This document shows positions 43,399-52,608 of a stretch of 64,000 bases of DNA, piece by piece. The stretch covers positions 124,001 through 188,000 of the forward strand of contig CALRNL020000001.1 of assembly GCA_943369525.1 (NCBI GenBank), read 5' to 3'. The position numbers and the translations under genes are program-made. The stretch's first letter is position 1, and the number at the start of each line of letters is the position of its first letter. The notes beneath the pieces are model-generated. The model was not told the DNA's origin and ran no database searches. It was given only the letters and a program-made list of their open reading frames with translations. This DNA is from BAIKAL-G1 sp943369525. GTDB taxonomy: Bacteria; Cyanobacteriota; Cyanobacteriia; PCC-6307; Cyanobiaceae.

Positions 43399-43614
43399 GT
43401 GTCGGGCAGGGTCCTTTCTGAAGGGCGATCGAGTTGCGGCCGAGCCGTTCTGGCCAATTCGCCAAACCTTGAAGGGGGGTACTGGTGGCCAACCCCAGCG
43501 AGGGCAACGGTGCAGCCCCACCAGGCGATCGGCGCCGGGTCCGTTGATGCGCTGGCCTTCGGTGAGGCCGTTCTGTCCAACCCCGATCTGCCGAGCGCCT
43601 CAGCCCAGATCTGA
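43399..43614 (+). pseudogene. Old-yellow-enzyme (NADH:flavin oxidoreductase) 3' relic
   Basis: The plus frame ending at TGA 43612-43614 contains GSVDALAFGEAVLSNPDLP, close to the D.VAFGR..ANPDLP motif near the C-terminus of OYE-type oxidoreductases. The preceding LEGGYW also fits the N-GGY region. The rest of the enzyme (about 300 residues) is absent upstream. It looks like a 3' fragment left by deletion. Confidence 0.55.
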
Positions 43615-43859
43615 CCTCCCTTCCCGGAGCCCACCCGCTACGGGAGCCCTGGCCCGGAGCATGCCAGCAACGCTCTCCGCCGGCAGCTGCCTTAGTGCAG
43701 CCAACTGGGTTGGTGCCGCCCAGACCTGGGACGGGGATGGCGCCAGGACCCTGAGGGGCAGGGGAGCACCGTGATCAGCGCGACCCGCCCCTGTGGTGGA
43801 GCCAACGGCCAAGGCGGCCTTGCTTTGCAAGCCTGAAGGTTGTCCTGGCCCCTGGCCCC
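43615..43859. other. Spacer after the OYE relic
   Basis: GC-rich spacer with several overlapping short ORFs. No motif, hairpin with T-run or regulatory site was recognised. Confidence 0.4.
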
Positions 43860-44156
43860 ATGCCTCCCCTGTTTTCTGCCCCTGAGATCAGGCGGATTTA
43901 CCGGTTTGTGGACCGTAGCGGCCAGCCCCACCCGATCCTCGATGACCACTTCGAGAGCCTCGATGGGGCCTGGGAAGCCGCCCAGGCCTGGCTTGGGGAT
44001 CGGGGCCTGACTGGGTCTGCCGTGGCGGCGGCCCTGGCCGATGAATTCGGCATCGAAGTCACCACCGCCAACGGCCACTGGCGCACCCTGCGCCACCCGG
44101 GGCAACGGTCCAAGCCGGCCCCTAGCGCCCCGATCGGGCAAGCGCCCCTGGCCTAG
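43860..44156 (+). CDS. Small hypothetical protein
   Basis: 98 codons from ATG 43860 (MPPLFSAPEIRRIYRFVDRSG). The sequence has a plausible compact fold: FVDRSGQPHPILDDHFESLDGAWEAAQAWL then GSAVAAALADEFGIEVTTANGHWRTLR, with a Pro/Ala tail. No family recognised, no membrane segment. It appears isolated between a pseudogene and a cation exporter gene. Confidence 0.6.
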   Translation: MPPLFSAPEIRRIYRFVDRSGQPHPILDDHFESLDGAWEAAQAWLGDRGLTGSAVAAALADEFGIEVTTANGHWRTLRHPGQRSKPAPSAPIGQAPLA

Positions 44157-44486
44157 GGCACGGCCAGGGCTGGCCCAAACCTGGTCCCAAGGCCCATTGC
44201 TGACGGGCTCGGCTGGGTCGCGGGCCTGTCTGTCTAAGCCGCTGGCCGGTGGACCCTGAGCTGTTCAAAGCCACCTAGCCCAAGGCCAACCACGATCGAG
44301 ATTGGGCGCTAGAGCGCCATCTAGATCAGGGTGCATCAACGGGGCCAGCAGATTGGCAGCCAGCAGGATGGTCCTCTCTGCCTAGATCAGGGAAGCGAAG
44401 GTTCCCTAGGCGGCCTGGTGGTCAGACTTGGCAGCGAAAGGGTGAATGGGGGCCCCTATCGCAAGGCCAATGATTGAGTTAGGCCC
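44157..44486. other. Intergenic stretch, no gene supported
   Basis: 330 bp between the small hypothetical gene and the CDF exporter. CTAGATCAGGG occurs twice (about 44321 and 44381). Plus-strand frames are open in parts but show no recognisable motif. Confidence 0.4.
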
Positions 44487-45419
44487 CTAATCGGCAGCCG
44501 GCTCCAATTGCAAGGTGCTGTGGGCGATGCCCAGTTCGGCAAGGCGCTGCTTGGCCTGGTGCAGCAGCTCCATGTCATCGGTGCTGCCGAGGCGGCGGCT
44601 GAGGTGGGCGGTGAGGGCGTTCTGGGAGGTGCTCATCGCCCAAACATGGAGATGGTGCACCTCCACCACCCCCGGCAATTCAGCCAAGGTCAGGCTGACC
44701 TCATCGAGGTCGAGCCCCAGGGGCACGGCATCGAGGGCCACGATGAGGGATTCGCGCAGCAACTGCCAGCCGCTCCAGGCCACGACCAGGCCCACCGCCA
44801 TGGCGCTCAGGCCATCGAGCCGGTTCCAGCCGGTCAGCCCCACCAGCAGGGCACTAACCAACACGCCGGCTGACACCGCCGCATCCGTGAGCAGGTGGAC
44901 CACCGCCGAGCGGCGGTTGAGGTCGATCTGGTGGGCATCGCCAAACAGGCGGGCTGACAGCAAGTTCACCCCAACGCCCACTGCCGCTGCCCAGGCCACG
45001 GGGCCGCTTTGCAAGGTCACCGGTGCCACCAACCGCTGCAGTCCCTCCACAAACACCACACTGGCGGCCATCAGAATCAGCACCGCATTGAGCAACGAGG
45101 CCAGCTGGGTACTGCGACCAAAGCCATAGGTGAAGCGCTGGTCGGGCGGGCGACTACTTAGCCGCTCAGCCCCCCAGGCCAGCAGCAGCCCCGCCACGTC
45201 GCCCAGGTTGTGGACCGCATCACCCACCAGGGCCATCGAGCCGAAGCCCAGGCCAATCACCAATTGGAGCCCCGAGAGGCCGCTATTGAGGATCACGCTC
45301 CAGCGAAAGGCCGCAGCAGAGCCCAGCCGATGCACATGCTGCACGGGATGGGGCAGCCGCTGGATCATCACGGCGGGGTGGCTGGTCTGGCCGCCGCTGG
45401 GGTGGTGGTGGGCTCCCAT
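44487..45419 (-). CDS. Cation diffusion facilitator (CDF) metal exporter
   Basis: About 310 residues from ATG 45419 (MGAHHHPSGG). The His-rich N-terminus is followed by six membrane helices. Metal-site helices are SMALVGDAVHNLGDVAGLLLAW (HxxxD) and NRRSAVVHLLTDAAVSAGVL (HxxxD). The cytoplasmic C-terminal domain contains VVEVHHLHVWAMSTSQNALTAHL, the typical CDF dimer domain. Exchange of Zn2+ (possibly Co2+ or Cd2+) for protons is expected. The upstream start at 45542 would add a Pro-rich segment unlike the family. Confidence 0.9.
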   Translation of the reverse strand: MGAHHHPSGGQTSHPAVMIQRLPHPVQHVHRLGSAAAFRWSVILNSGLSGLQLVIGLGFGSMALVGDAVHNLGDVAGLLLAWGAERLSSRPPDQRFTYGFGRSTQLASLLNAVLILMAASVVFVEGLQRLVAPVTLQSGPVAWAAAVGVGVNLLSARLFGDAHQIDLNRRSAVVHLLTDAAVSAGVLVSALLVGLTGWNRLDGLSAMAVGLVVAWSGWQLLRESLIVALDAVPLGLDLDEVSLTLAELPGVVEVHHLHVWAMSTSQNALTAHLSRRLGSTDDMELLHQAKQRLAELGIAHSTLQLEPAAD

Positions 45420-45630
45420 GGAGGTTGGTGGCGACAGCGGCAGTGGGCTAGCCGGGGGGCATGGGACCCGGTAGGGAATGGGCAGGCCGGCGGCGGCGCC
45501 AGGCGGTTCACCACCTCTGGCAATTTTGACGGACCATGGCAAGCAGCGCCGGTCTTCATGCCCTAGGGGGCTTGATCACCAATTGACCAGGGCGGCGGCC
45601 CGCCCACAGGCGCCCATGGGGCCCTGAGCC

Positions 45631-46152
45631 TCAACCAGCCTGAGGAGCCTTCGGAGCCCGGAGCAACAGCACTAGGGGAATGGCAGCCAAGAACAGGATC
45701 GCCTGGAGGTGAAAAATGTCGGCATAGGCCAACAGGGATGCCTGCAGATCCACCTGGCGATCGACCAGCTCCAGGGCGCGACGATGGGCCAGCTGGGGGT
45801 CTGCCCCGCGGGCGTGCAGCATCTGTTCGAACTGCAGCAGACGCAGGCGCCACTGCTGGGAAAGGGCCCGGGCCGCTTCGATGGGATGGGCGCGGTGGTA
45901 ATTGCGGCCGTGGGAAAGCAGGGAGGTGAGCGGCACCAGGGGCTGGCCTGGCTGCACCGGGTCGTGGGCGTCCACCAACACCTTGTCGACGGTGCCAGCA
46001 ATGCGACTTGAGACTTGATAGAGGTGGGATTGGAGCTGGGCGTCATCGGTCTGCCCAATCCCCCAGTAGGCCCCCACCCAGATGGCACCAGCCCCGGCCA
46101 AGACAACGGCCAGGGCGCTGCCAATCGTGCGCTTGGTCACGCAGCGATGCAA
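45631..46152 (-). pseudogene. emrA'-'emrB deletion chimera
   Basis: The 173-codon ORF has two unrelated halves. Residues 1-77 are the start of an EmrA-type membrane-fusion protein (one membrane anchor, then TDDAQLQSHLYQVSSRIAGTVDKVLVDAHDPVQPGQPLV). Residues from about 80 on are the end of an EmrB-type MFS (DHA2) pump: SLLSHGRNYHRAHP, RQVDLQASLLAYADIFHLQAILFLAAIPLVLLLR. In intact operons these lie about 2.3 kb apart, so a single in-frame deletion within emrAB explains the ORF. Neither half can work as a pump. Confidence 0.8.
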
Positions 46153-46475
46153 ATCAGTTGTTCGATCGTCGCAAGGGGAGCCTCCGCCCGCAGGGCGGTT
46201 GGCGGGCGGCAGGGCCCGGCAGCCCTAGCGAGAATCGGCCGGGTAGCGGCCTCCAGCTGGGCCTGATCAGGGCCATTCCTGGGCTGAATCAAGCCCCCAA
46301 GAGCCCGAAACAGGAAGCGGCAGCTAGGACCAGAGGGGCCAGAGCGAACGGGCCATCGGTGGGATTTGCGATGGGTCTGGCCAGGCTTTGGCGATGGAAA
46401 GTCAAGCCTTTTGGCCGACTGGGCTTCGGTTTTGCTCCCCTGGCTGGCCCACCAGGTCCGCCCGAGCGCCAGGGG
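46153..46475. other. Spacer between emr chimera and mgtA
   Basis: The upstream regions of two divergent genes. The mgtA frame is open throughout, but the residues are Arg/Pro-rich and unlike P-type ATPases. No magnesium-riboswitch structure was recognised by eye. Confidence 0.4.
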
Positions 46476-49199
46476 ATGCATCCATCTAGAGCCGATCCAT
46501 CCAAAGCCCATCCATCCAAGGCAAGGGAGAACGTCGGGCCCCCATCGGAGGCCCGCCTGACTGCCCTCGGCAACCGGCCCCCCGGGCAGGTGCTGGCCGA
46601 GCTGGGGACCAGCGGGTCTGGCCTCAGCGCCCTGGAGGCGGAGCGGCGCAGACGCCGTTACGGCCCCAATGAAATTCCCCGCCAGGGCCAAGCCAGCTGG
46701 CCGGTGCAATTGGTTGCAAGCGTTAGTAATCCGCTGGTATTGCTGTTAACAGCCCTAGCAGCCCTTTCCCTGGTCAGTGGAGAAGCGGAATCGACCCTGA
46801 TCATTTTGACGATTGTGATCTTCAGCGTGGTGCTGCGGTTTTCCCAGGAATATCGCTCCAGTCGCGCCGTCGCTGCCCTGGGTGAACTAGTGCTGACCAC
46901 CGCCACGGTGAGTCGGCCGCTGGGCCAACCGGGGAGGCGCCCGAACCCCATGGGCGTTCAGTGCATGGGCGAGGACAGGGACCTGGATCCAAGTTTGGAG
47001 GATTACCAGCAACAGGAGGTGCCGATCCGCGATCTGGTGCCTGGCGATGTCATTCACCTATCGGCGGGAGACATGGTGCCAGCCGATGTGCGTCTACTGC
47101 ACTCCAGGGATTTGTATGTGAGCCAGGCCAGCTTGAGCGGTGAATCAATGCCGGTAGAAAAAGATGGGAATGGGACAACGGGCTACTCAGCCACTAGCAA
47201 TCCCCTGGAGCTGAAGAGTCTCTGTTTTCTGGGCACGGCGGTGTTGAGTGGGACGGCCATGGCGGTGGTGATTCACACCGGCCCCTGCACCATCCTGGGC
47301 TCCATTGCCAAAGGGGTGCTGGTGCCCAAGTCGAGCACGGGCTTTGACAAGGGGGTGAACGATGTGAGCGTCCTATTGCTGCGTTTCATGCTGGTGATGG
47401 CACCCAGTGTGTTCCTAATCAATGGGCTGCTCAAGGGCAACTGGGGCGAGGCTTTTTTCTTTGCCCTCTCGGTGGCCGTGGGCCTGACGCCCGAAATGCT
47501 GCCGATGATCGTTACCGCCAACCTGGCCAGGGGCGCCATCGCCATGTCCAAGCAAAAGGTGATTGTCAAAAATATCAACTCAATCCAGTGCTTAGGCGCC
47601 ATGGAGATCCTCTGCACCGATAAAACCGGCACGCTCACCCAAGACCATATCGTGCTGAAATTTCCCCTCGATATCTTCGGGCGTGAGCGCGAGGATGTGT
47701 TGGAATTTGCCTACCTCAACAGCACCTATCAAAGCGGTCTCAAAAATCTCCTCGATGTGGCGATCCTGGAGCACAGGGAGTTGGAGGCAAAGCTGGATCT
47801 GCACCAGCGTTACCGCAAAATCGACGAAATCCCCTTTGATTTTGGCCGCCGGCGCATGTCCGTGGTCATCGACGAGGATGGCCACCACCATGAATTGATC
47901 TGCAAAGGTGCCGTTGAAGAGATTGCCCAGATCTGCGAGCAGGTGCGCATCGACGGCAAGGCGGTGACCCTCGATGCCCAGCTACGCAACCAGTTGCAGC
48001 AGCTCAACCACGATCTCAACGATGATGGCCTGCGGGTGATCGCCGTGGCCTACAAGGAGTTACCGCCTGAGCAGACCAGCTATGCCATTAGCGATGAACG
48101 GGCCCTAACCTTAATCGGCCTGATGGCCTTTCTTGATCCCCCCAAGGACTCGGCCCGCCAGGCCCTGGCCGCCCTGGCCAGCAGTGGGGTGCAAGTGAAA
48201 GTTCTCACCGGTGATAACGCCGTGATCACCCAGAAAACCTGCCGGGATGTGGGCCTGGCCGTTGGTGGAATCCTGCTGGGAGATGGGGTAGAGAACCTGA
48301 GCGATGGGGACTTGCTTGCTGCAGCAGCAAGCACCACGATCTTTGCCAAACTGACGCCTGTGCAAAAGTCACGCATTATCGGCGTGCTGCGCAGCCAAGG
48401 GGCAATTGTGGGCTTCATGGGCGATGGTATCAATGATGCGGCCGCCCTACGCGAGGCCGATGTGGGCATTTCTGTTGACACGGCCGTTGATATCGCCAAG
48501 GAAGCCGCTGATATCCTATTACTGGAAAAGAATCTGATGGTATTGCAGGCGGGGATTTTGGAGGGACGCCGCACCTTTGGCAATATCGTTAAATACATAA
48601 AAATGGGCACAAGTTCTAACTTTGGCAACATGTTTAGCATGCTGGGAGCAAGCGCCCTATTGCCCTTTCTGCCGATGTTACCTGTGCAGATTCTGGTCAA
48701 CAATCTGCTCTACGACCTCTCCCAGACCGGCATCCCCTTCGATCGGGTCGATCGGGACTACCTGGCCCAGCCACGTCAATGGCTGGTTGGGGACATCCAG
48801 CGCTTCATGCTCTGGATCGGTCCGATCAGCTCCCTGTTCGACTATCTCACCTTTGCCCTGATGTGGTTTGTGTTCCAGGCCAACACACCGGAGCAGCACG
48901 CCCTGTTCCAAACCGGCTGGTTTGTGGAGAGCCTGATGACCCAGGTATTGATCGTGCACATCATCCGCACCCCCAAAATCCCCTTTATCGAGAGTCGCGC
49001 CTCCTGGCCCCTGATCGCAATCAGCGCCACGGTGATGGCCCTGGCAATCGCCCTGCCCTTTACGCCTGCCGGCCAGGGCTTGGGCCTGGTGGCCTTGCCA
49101 AGCGCCTACTTCGCCTGGCTTGGCGCCATCCTGGCGGCCTATGGCCTACTCACCCAACGGGTTAAGACCTGGTTCATCCGCCGCTACGGCTACAACTGA
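46476..49199 (+). CDS. mgtA: Magnesium-transporting P-type ATPase (MgtA/P3B type)
   Basis: About 907 residues from ATG 46476, preceded by AGGGG; E. coli MgtA has 898. Motifs: RYGPNEIPRQGQASWPVQLVASVSNPLVLLL, actuator SQASLSGESMPVEK, phosphorylation site CTDKTGTLTQDH, nucleotide domain FDFGRRRMSVVI, hinge VGFMGDGINDAAALREADVGISVD, and C-terminal LLYDLSQTGIPFDRVD, characteristic of P3B Mg2+ importers. It takes up Mg2+, needed in bulk for chlorophyll. The extreme N-terminus is made of three 5-residue repeats (HPSRA, DPSKA, HPSKA). Confidence 0.92.
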   Translation: MHPSRADPSKAHPSKARENVGPPSEARLTALGNRPPGQVLAELGTSGSGLSALEAERRRRRYGPNEIPRQGQASWPVQLVASVSNPLVLLLTALAALSLVSGEAESTLIILTIVIFSVVLRFSQEYRSSRAVAALGELVLTTATVSRPLGQPGRRPNPMGVQCMGEDRDLDPSLEDYQQQEVPIRDLVPGDVIHLSAGDMVPADVRLLHSRDLYVSQASLSGESMPVEKDGNGTTGYSATSNPLELKSLCFLGTAVLSGTAMAVVIHTGPCTILGSIAKGVLVPKSSTGFDKGVNDVSVLLLRFMLVMAPSVFLINGLLKGNWGEAFFFALSVAVGLTPEMLPMIVTANLARGAIAMSKQKVIVKNINSIQCLGAMEILCTDKTGTLTQDHIVLKFPLDIFGREREDVLEFAYLNSTYQSGLKNLLDVAILEHRELEAKLDLHQRYRKIDEIPFDFGRRRMSVVIDEDGHHHELICKGAVEEIAQICEQVRIDGKAVTLDAQLRNQLQQLNHDLNDDGLRVIAVAYKELPPEQTSYAISDERALTLIGLMAFLDPPKDSARQALAALASSGVQVKVLTGDNAVITQKTCRDVGLAVGGILLGDGVENLSDGDLLAAAASTTIFAKLTPVQKSRIIGVLRSQGAIVGFMGDGINDAAALREADVGISVDTAVDIAKEAADILLLEKNLMVLQAGILEGRRTFGNIVKYIKMGTSSNFGNMFSMLGASALLPFLPMLPVQILVNNLLYDLSQTGIPFDRVDRDYLAQPRQWLVGDIQRFMLWIGPISSLFDYLTFALMWFVFQANTPEQHALFQTGWFVESLMTQVLIVHIIRTPKIPFIESRASWPLIAISATVMALAIALPFTPAGQGLGLVALPSAYFAWLGAILAAYGLLTQRVKTWFIRRYGYN
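46479..46523 (+). repeat. Three 15-bp coding repeats at the start of mgtA
   Basis: Three consecutive in-frame 15-bp units encode HPSRA, DPSKA and HPSKA directly after the initiator Met. It could be a recently expanded N-terminal tag, or a sign that translation really starts elsewhere. Confidence 0.7.
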
Positions 49200-49241
49200 G
49201 CCTGGCGGCCTGGTGCCCCAGGCCAAGCCGCTGCGCCGGCC

Positions 49242-49269
49242 GGTTAGGGCTGGCAGATTAGGGCTGGCC
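49242..49269. repeat. 14-bp tandem repeat spanning a stop codon
   Basis: GGTTAGGGCTGGCA is followed by GATTAGGGCTGGCC. The TTA in the second copy is the reverse complement of the TAA stop of the minus-strand ABC ATPase gene, so the end of that gene is duplicated in tandem. The spacer from the mgtA stop can loosely be cut into 14-bp blocks too. Confidence 0.65.
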
Positions 49270-50613
49270 ATTCTCCTCGATTTCGAGGGCATCAGCGGCC
49301 CGGAAACGATCCTGCTCCCGGCTATAGCGAAATAGGCCGCAGGCCCGGATCCAGCTCACCAGGGTTTCGAACATGGCCTCTGCCTCGGGCTGGGTGAACT
49401 GCTCACTGAGCAGGTCGAGGACAAAGTCGCCCTCCACCTCGTCCTTGGCGCTGACCTCGAGGGCCTCCTGCAGGCGGCGCACCAGGGGCACATGCAGCAG
49501 CATCTGGCTGCGCAGCAGGCGCTGTTGCTCCTCCTCGCTGGCCTCAGCCAGGACTCGCCCCACGGGGCTCAGGCCCAGGCGGGCCCCATCCACAGCCATC
49601 AGCTCTAGTAGTTCGCCAGCATCGAGAATGGGCAGCAGGTCATCGAGTTCGAGCACCAACTCATCGGCCAGTTCGGCCACGCTGATACCGTCCTGCTCCG
49701 GCACCAGGGTGAGCAGGTCCACCACGGCGCCCAGGGAGACGGGTGGCAGGGCAAGGGCGTCCTGGCGGGTGGTCTGCTCCACCGCCAGCGGGGAGGTGCC
49801 AACCGGCTGATCCGGGTCGGTCATGTAGCTGTAGAGGGTGTCTACCAGGGCCCGGAAGGCCGGCGCCGTGTCATCGCGGGGACGGGGCAGGGAATTGGTC
49901 ACCACGCCACGAATCCGGCCTGGGTTGGCACTAAGCAGCACCACCCGATCACTGAGCAACACCGCTTCTTCAATGCTGTGGGTGACGATCACGATCGAGC
50001 CAGCCGGGAAAGTGCCGCCAGCCCAGAGTTCGTCAATATCGCGGCGCAAGTTTTCAGCCGTCAGCACATCGAGGGCACTGAACGGTTCATCCATCAGCAG
50101 CAGGGCCGGTTCCATCACAAAGGCCCGGGCAAAACCCACCCGCTGGCGCATGCCACCGGAGAGCTCCCTGGGATAGGCCTCGGCACTGCCCTCCAGGCCC
50201 ACCATCGCCAGGGCCCGTAGGGCCCTGCGCCGCACCTCCTTTTCGCCCAGGCCGCGGGCCTCCAGTCCCACGGCGGTGTTTTCCAGCACCGTGAGCCAGG
50301 GCAATAGGGCAAAGCTCTGGAACACAATCGCCACATCCCGGTTCACACCCCGGAGCGGCTGGCCATCCCGTTCGATCCGGCCTTCGCTTGGGGCGATCAG
50401 GCCGGCCATCAAGCGCAGCAAGGTGCTCTTGCCGCTGCCGCTACGGCCCAGCAGGGCCACCACTTCGCCGGGTTGGATGTCCAGGTCAATGTCGTCGAGC
50501 ACGGCCACCCGGCTGCTGCCATCGGCGCTACGAAACAGCTTGGCGACGTGGCGCACCTTCAGCAGGGGCTGGGATGGCATCAGGGGGGACACCAGCAAAG
50601 CATTAGTTTCCAT
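49258..50613 (-). CDS. NitT/TauT-type ABC ATPase with C-terminal AAA-associated domain
   Basis: 451 residues. The N-terminal ATPase (about 1-260) has Walker A GRSGSGKST, VAIVFQSFALLPWLTVLEN, signature LSGGMRQRVGFARAF, Walker B LLLMDEPFSALDVL and VIVTHSIEEAVLLSDRV, as in nitrate/sulfonate/bicarbonate ABC systems. The extra C-terminal domain (about 290-450), with LGAVVDLLTLVPEQDGISVAELADEL and SEQFTQPEAEAMFETLVSWIRACGLFRY, resembles the AAA-associated domain of COG4754 and looks like a winged-helix pair. It overlaps the permease gene by 11 bp. No binding-protein gene is adjacent. Confidence 0.88.
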   Translation of the reverse strand: METNALLVSPLMPSQPLLKVRHVAKLFRSADGSSRVAVLDDIDLDIQPGEVVALLGRSGSGKSTLLRLMAGLIAPSEGRIERDGQPLRGVNRDVAIVFQSFALLPWLTVLENTAVGLEARGLGEKEVRRRALRALAMVGLEGSAEAYPRELSGGMRQRVGFARAFVMEPALLLMDEPFSALDVLTAENLRRDIDELWAGGTFPAGSIVIVTHSIEEAVLLSDRVVLLSANPGRIRGVVTNSLPRPRDDTAPAFRALVDTLYSYMTDPDQPVGTSPLAVEQTTRQDALALPPVSLGAVVDLLTLVPEQDGISVAELADELVLELDDLLPILDAGELLELMAVDGARLGLSPVGRVLAEASEEEQQRLLRSQMLLHVPLVRRLQEALEVSAKDEVEGDFVLDLLSEQFTQPEAEAMFETLVSWIRACGLFRYSREQDRFRAADALEIEENGQP

Positions 50614-52381
50614 AGCGTTCTTCGGCGAAGCGATAGAGGGGCCGCCAGACCAGCCGGTTGCTGCCCACCACGAACAGGGCCATGACCACCAGGCCCAAGA
50701 ACAGCCGGGGTTGGTCCCCTTGGGCGGTTGCTTGGGCGATGTAGGAGCCGATGCCTGGCGTTTTGAGGGTTTGGCTACCCCAGGTCACCAGCTCGGCCAC
50801 GATCGAAGCATTCCAGGCGGCACCACTGGCGGTTACGGCGCCAGTGATCCAGGCGCTGAACATGGCAGGTAGCAGGAAGCGCCGCCAGCGTTGCCAGCCC
50901 TTGAGCTGGAACACCTGGCCCATCTCGCGCAGGTCATTGGGGATGGAGCTGGCTCCGGCCGTGACATTGAACAGCACATACCACTGGGCCCCCATGGCCA
51001 TCAGCACAACGCAGCCATAAAACAACGGCATCCCGCAGAACAGAAATAGCACCGTAAAAAAAGGAAAGAGCAAGTTAGCCGGGATGCTGGCGATCATTAA
51101 CATCACCGGCTGAAGCACGGCCGCCCAACGGGGCCGTAGACCGATCACCACAGCCAAGGGCAAAAAGATCAAGGTGCTGCCGCCCACCACGGCCAGCACG
51201 CGGCCAAAGGTAAGCAGGCCCTGGCCAAAGGCGTTCAAGGTTTCTGCTGGGCCGAGCTGCTGGGTGCTGTGGTGAAAGGCCACGACCATGGCGCCGGCGC
51301 CAGCCAGCAAAACCAGGTTATCAAGCCAGCGAGGATCCTGCTTTTGCAGGGATGACGGGCCATCGCGGCCACGACTGCGGGTCCAACGGTTAATCGAAGC
51401 GCCCAGGGGAATCAGGCCAGTTCTGAGCCCATGACCCAGCTGGCGCAACAGGTCCGATTGCTGCAACATGTCCAAAAACCAGGACTGACTTGGCGTTGCG
51501 GCGGAATTGGTATCCAAGCGAAACCGCTCACTCCAGGTGACAATTGGTCGCCAAAAAAGCTGGTCGGTAATCACAATCAAAGCCAACATCATTAGGAGTG
51601 CCCAAAGGACGCAATCCAACCTTTGACGCGCAATCGCAGCAGCGACATAGGATCCGATACCTGGCAAAGTGTAATTAGAATTATTAACACTAATCGCTTC
51701 ACTTTGGGTGGCAAAAAACCAGCCACCGGCAAAGCTCATCATGCCATTCCAGACCATCGGGATGGCACTAGCCGGTAGCTCCAGACGCACCATTTGCTGC
51801 CAACCGGTAAAACCATAAACCCGGGACGCCTCCCGCAGTTCCGCCGGAATTGTGCGCAGGGATTGGTGATAACAAAAAATTAGGTTCCAGACTTGGCCGG
51901 TGACGATCGCAAACAGGGCTGCCGATTCCAGGCCCAAGAGACTGCCGGGGAAGAGACCAATGAAAAATGGCACGATCACCGCCAGGAAGCCCAGCACCGG
52001 CACGGACTGGAGCACATCCACCAGGGGCAGAACCAACCGTTCGGCCACGGCCGAGCGGGCCGTGAGCGAGCCCACCGCCACCGCAATCGTGAGCGAGATG
52101 GCCAGGGCGATAAACATCCGCAGGGACGAGCGGGCCGCGTAATAGGGGAGCAGCAGGGGGTTGAGATCGACCCCCGGGAGTTGGGCCTGGGGATGGAAGC
52201 TGACGGCCATCTGGCTGCTAAGGCTGCCAATGCCCACCACCACGGTGAGACCGAGCAGAAGCAGGGCGAAATCGAGCAACAGGGTGCGCGCCCGATTCGG
52301 CCGTTCCGCCGAAGCCGAGCTGGGCTGGGCTGGGGAACCGGCGAGCTCGAAGCGGGGAACTCTCCCGGCCTCCAATGCCAT
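50603..52381 (-). CDS. Fused double ABC permease (orphan NitT/TauT-like system)
   Basis: About 592 residues from ATG 52381 (MALEAGRVPR). It contains two complete permease modules in one chain. Module 1 includes VLPLVDVLQSVPVLGFLAVIV and the EAA loop LREASRVYGFTGWQQMVRLELPASAIP. Module 2 includes VMLMIASIPANLLFPFFTVLFL and LREMGQVFQLKGWQRWRRFLLPAMFS. A linker of about 80 residues, rich in Arg/Gln/Ser, joins them. With the ATPase it forms a minimal importer. Substrate unknown, since no periplasmic binding protein is encoded nearby. Confidence 0.88.
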   Translation of the reverse strand: MALEAGRVPRFELAGSPAQPSSASAERPNRARTLLLDFALLLLGLTVVVGIGSLSSQMAVSFHPQAQLPGVDLNPLLLPYYAARSSLRMFIALAISLTIAVAVGSLTARSAVAERLVLPLVDVLQSVPVLGFLAVIVPFFIGLFPGSLLGLESAALFAIVTGQVWNLIFCYHQSLRTIPAELREASRVYGFTGWQQMVRLELPASAIPMVWNGMMSFAGGWFFATQSEAISVNNSNYTLPGIGSYVAAAIARQRLDCVLWALLMMLALIVITDQLFWRPIVTWSERFRLDTNSAATPSQSWFLDMLQQSDLLRQLGHGLRTGLIPLGASINRWTRSRGRDGPSSLQKQDPRWLDNLVLLAGAGAMVVAFHHSTQQLGPAETLNAFGQGLLTFGRVLAVVGGSTLIFLPLAVVIGLRPRWAAVLQPVMLMIASIPANLLFPFFTVLFLFCGMPLFYGCVVLMAMGAQWYVLFNVTAGASSIPNDLREMGQVFQLKGWQRWRRFLLPAMFSAWITGAVTASGAAWNASIVAELVTWGSQTLKTPGIGSYIAQATAQGDQPRLFLGLVVMALFVVGSNRLVWRPLYRFAEERYGN

Positions 52382-52608
52382 AGGCCCCACGCAAGCTGCT
52401 AGCACTCTGTCACCGCAGGGTTAGGGATCAGCTGTGCCGCAGCGCACCTTGGCGGAGCGATCCCCTTGCCGTTTTCTCTACGGAGGCGATGGAAATGGCC
52501 CAGTGACAACCCGCCACCGCCGCCGCCTGCCCCTCCTTAACGGCTGGGCAGCCTGCTGGTGGTCCTGGTTAAAGGGCTGGGTTTTGGAGCCGCAGCAAGC
52601 TGCTGACC

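Noticed and set aside
46153..46475. Mg2+ riboswitch upstream of mgtA
   Set aside because: No M-box-like or mgtA-leader structure recognised by eye, and the frame is open through the region. Would need a covariance-model search.
52406..52608. Possible N-terminal part of pgaB upstream of 52609
   Set aside because: No frame gives a clear signal peptide joining the deacetylase domain. The boundary was left at the first usable ATG.
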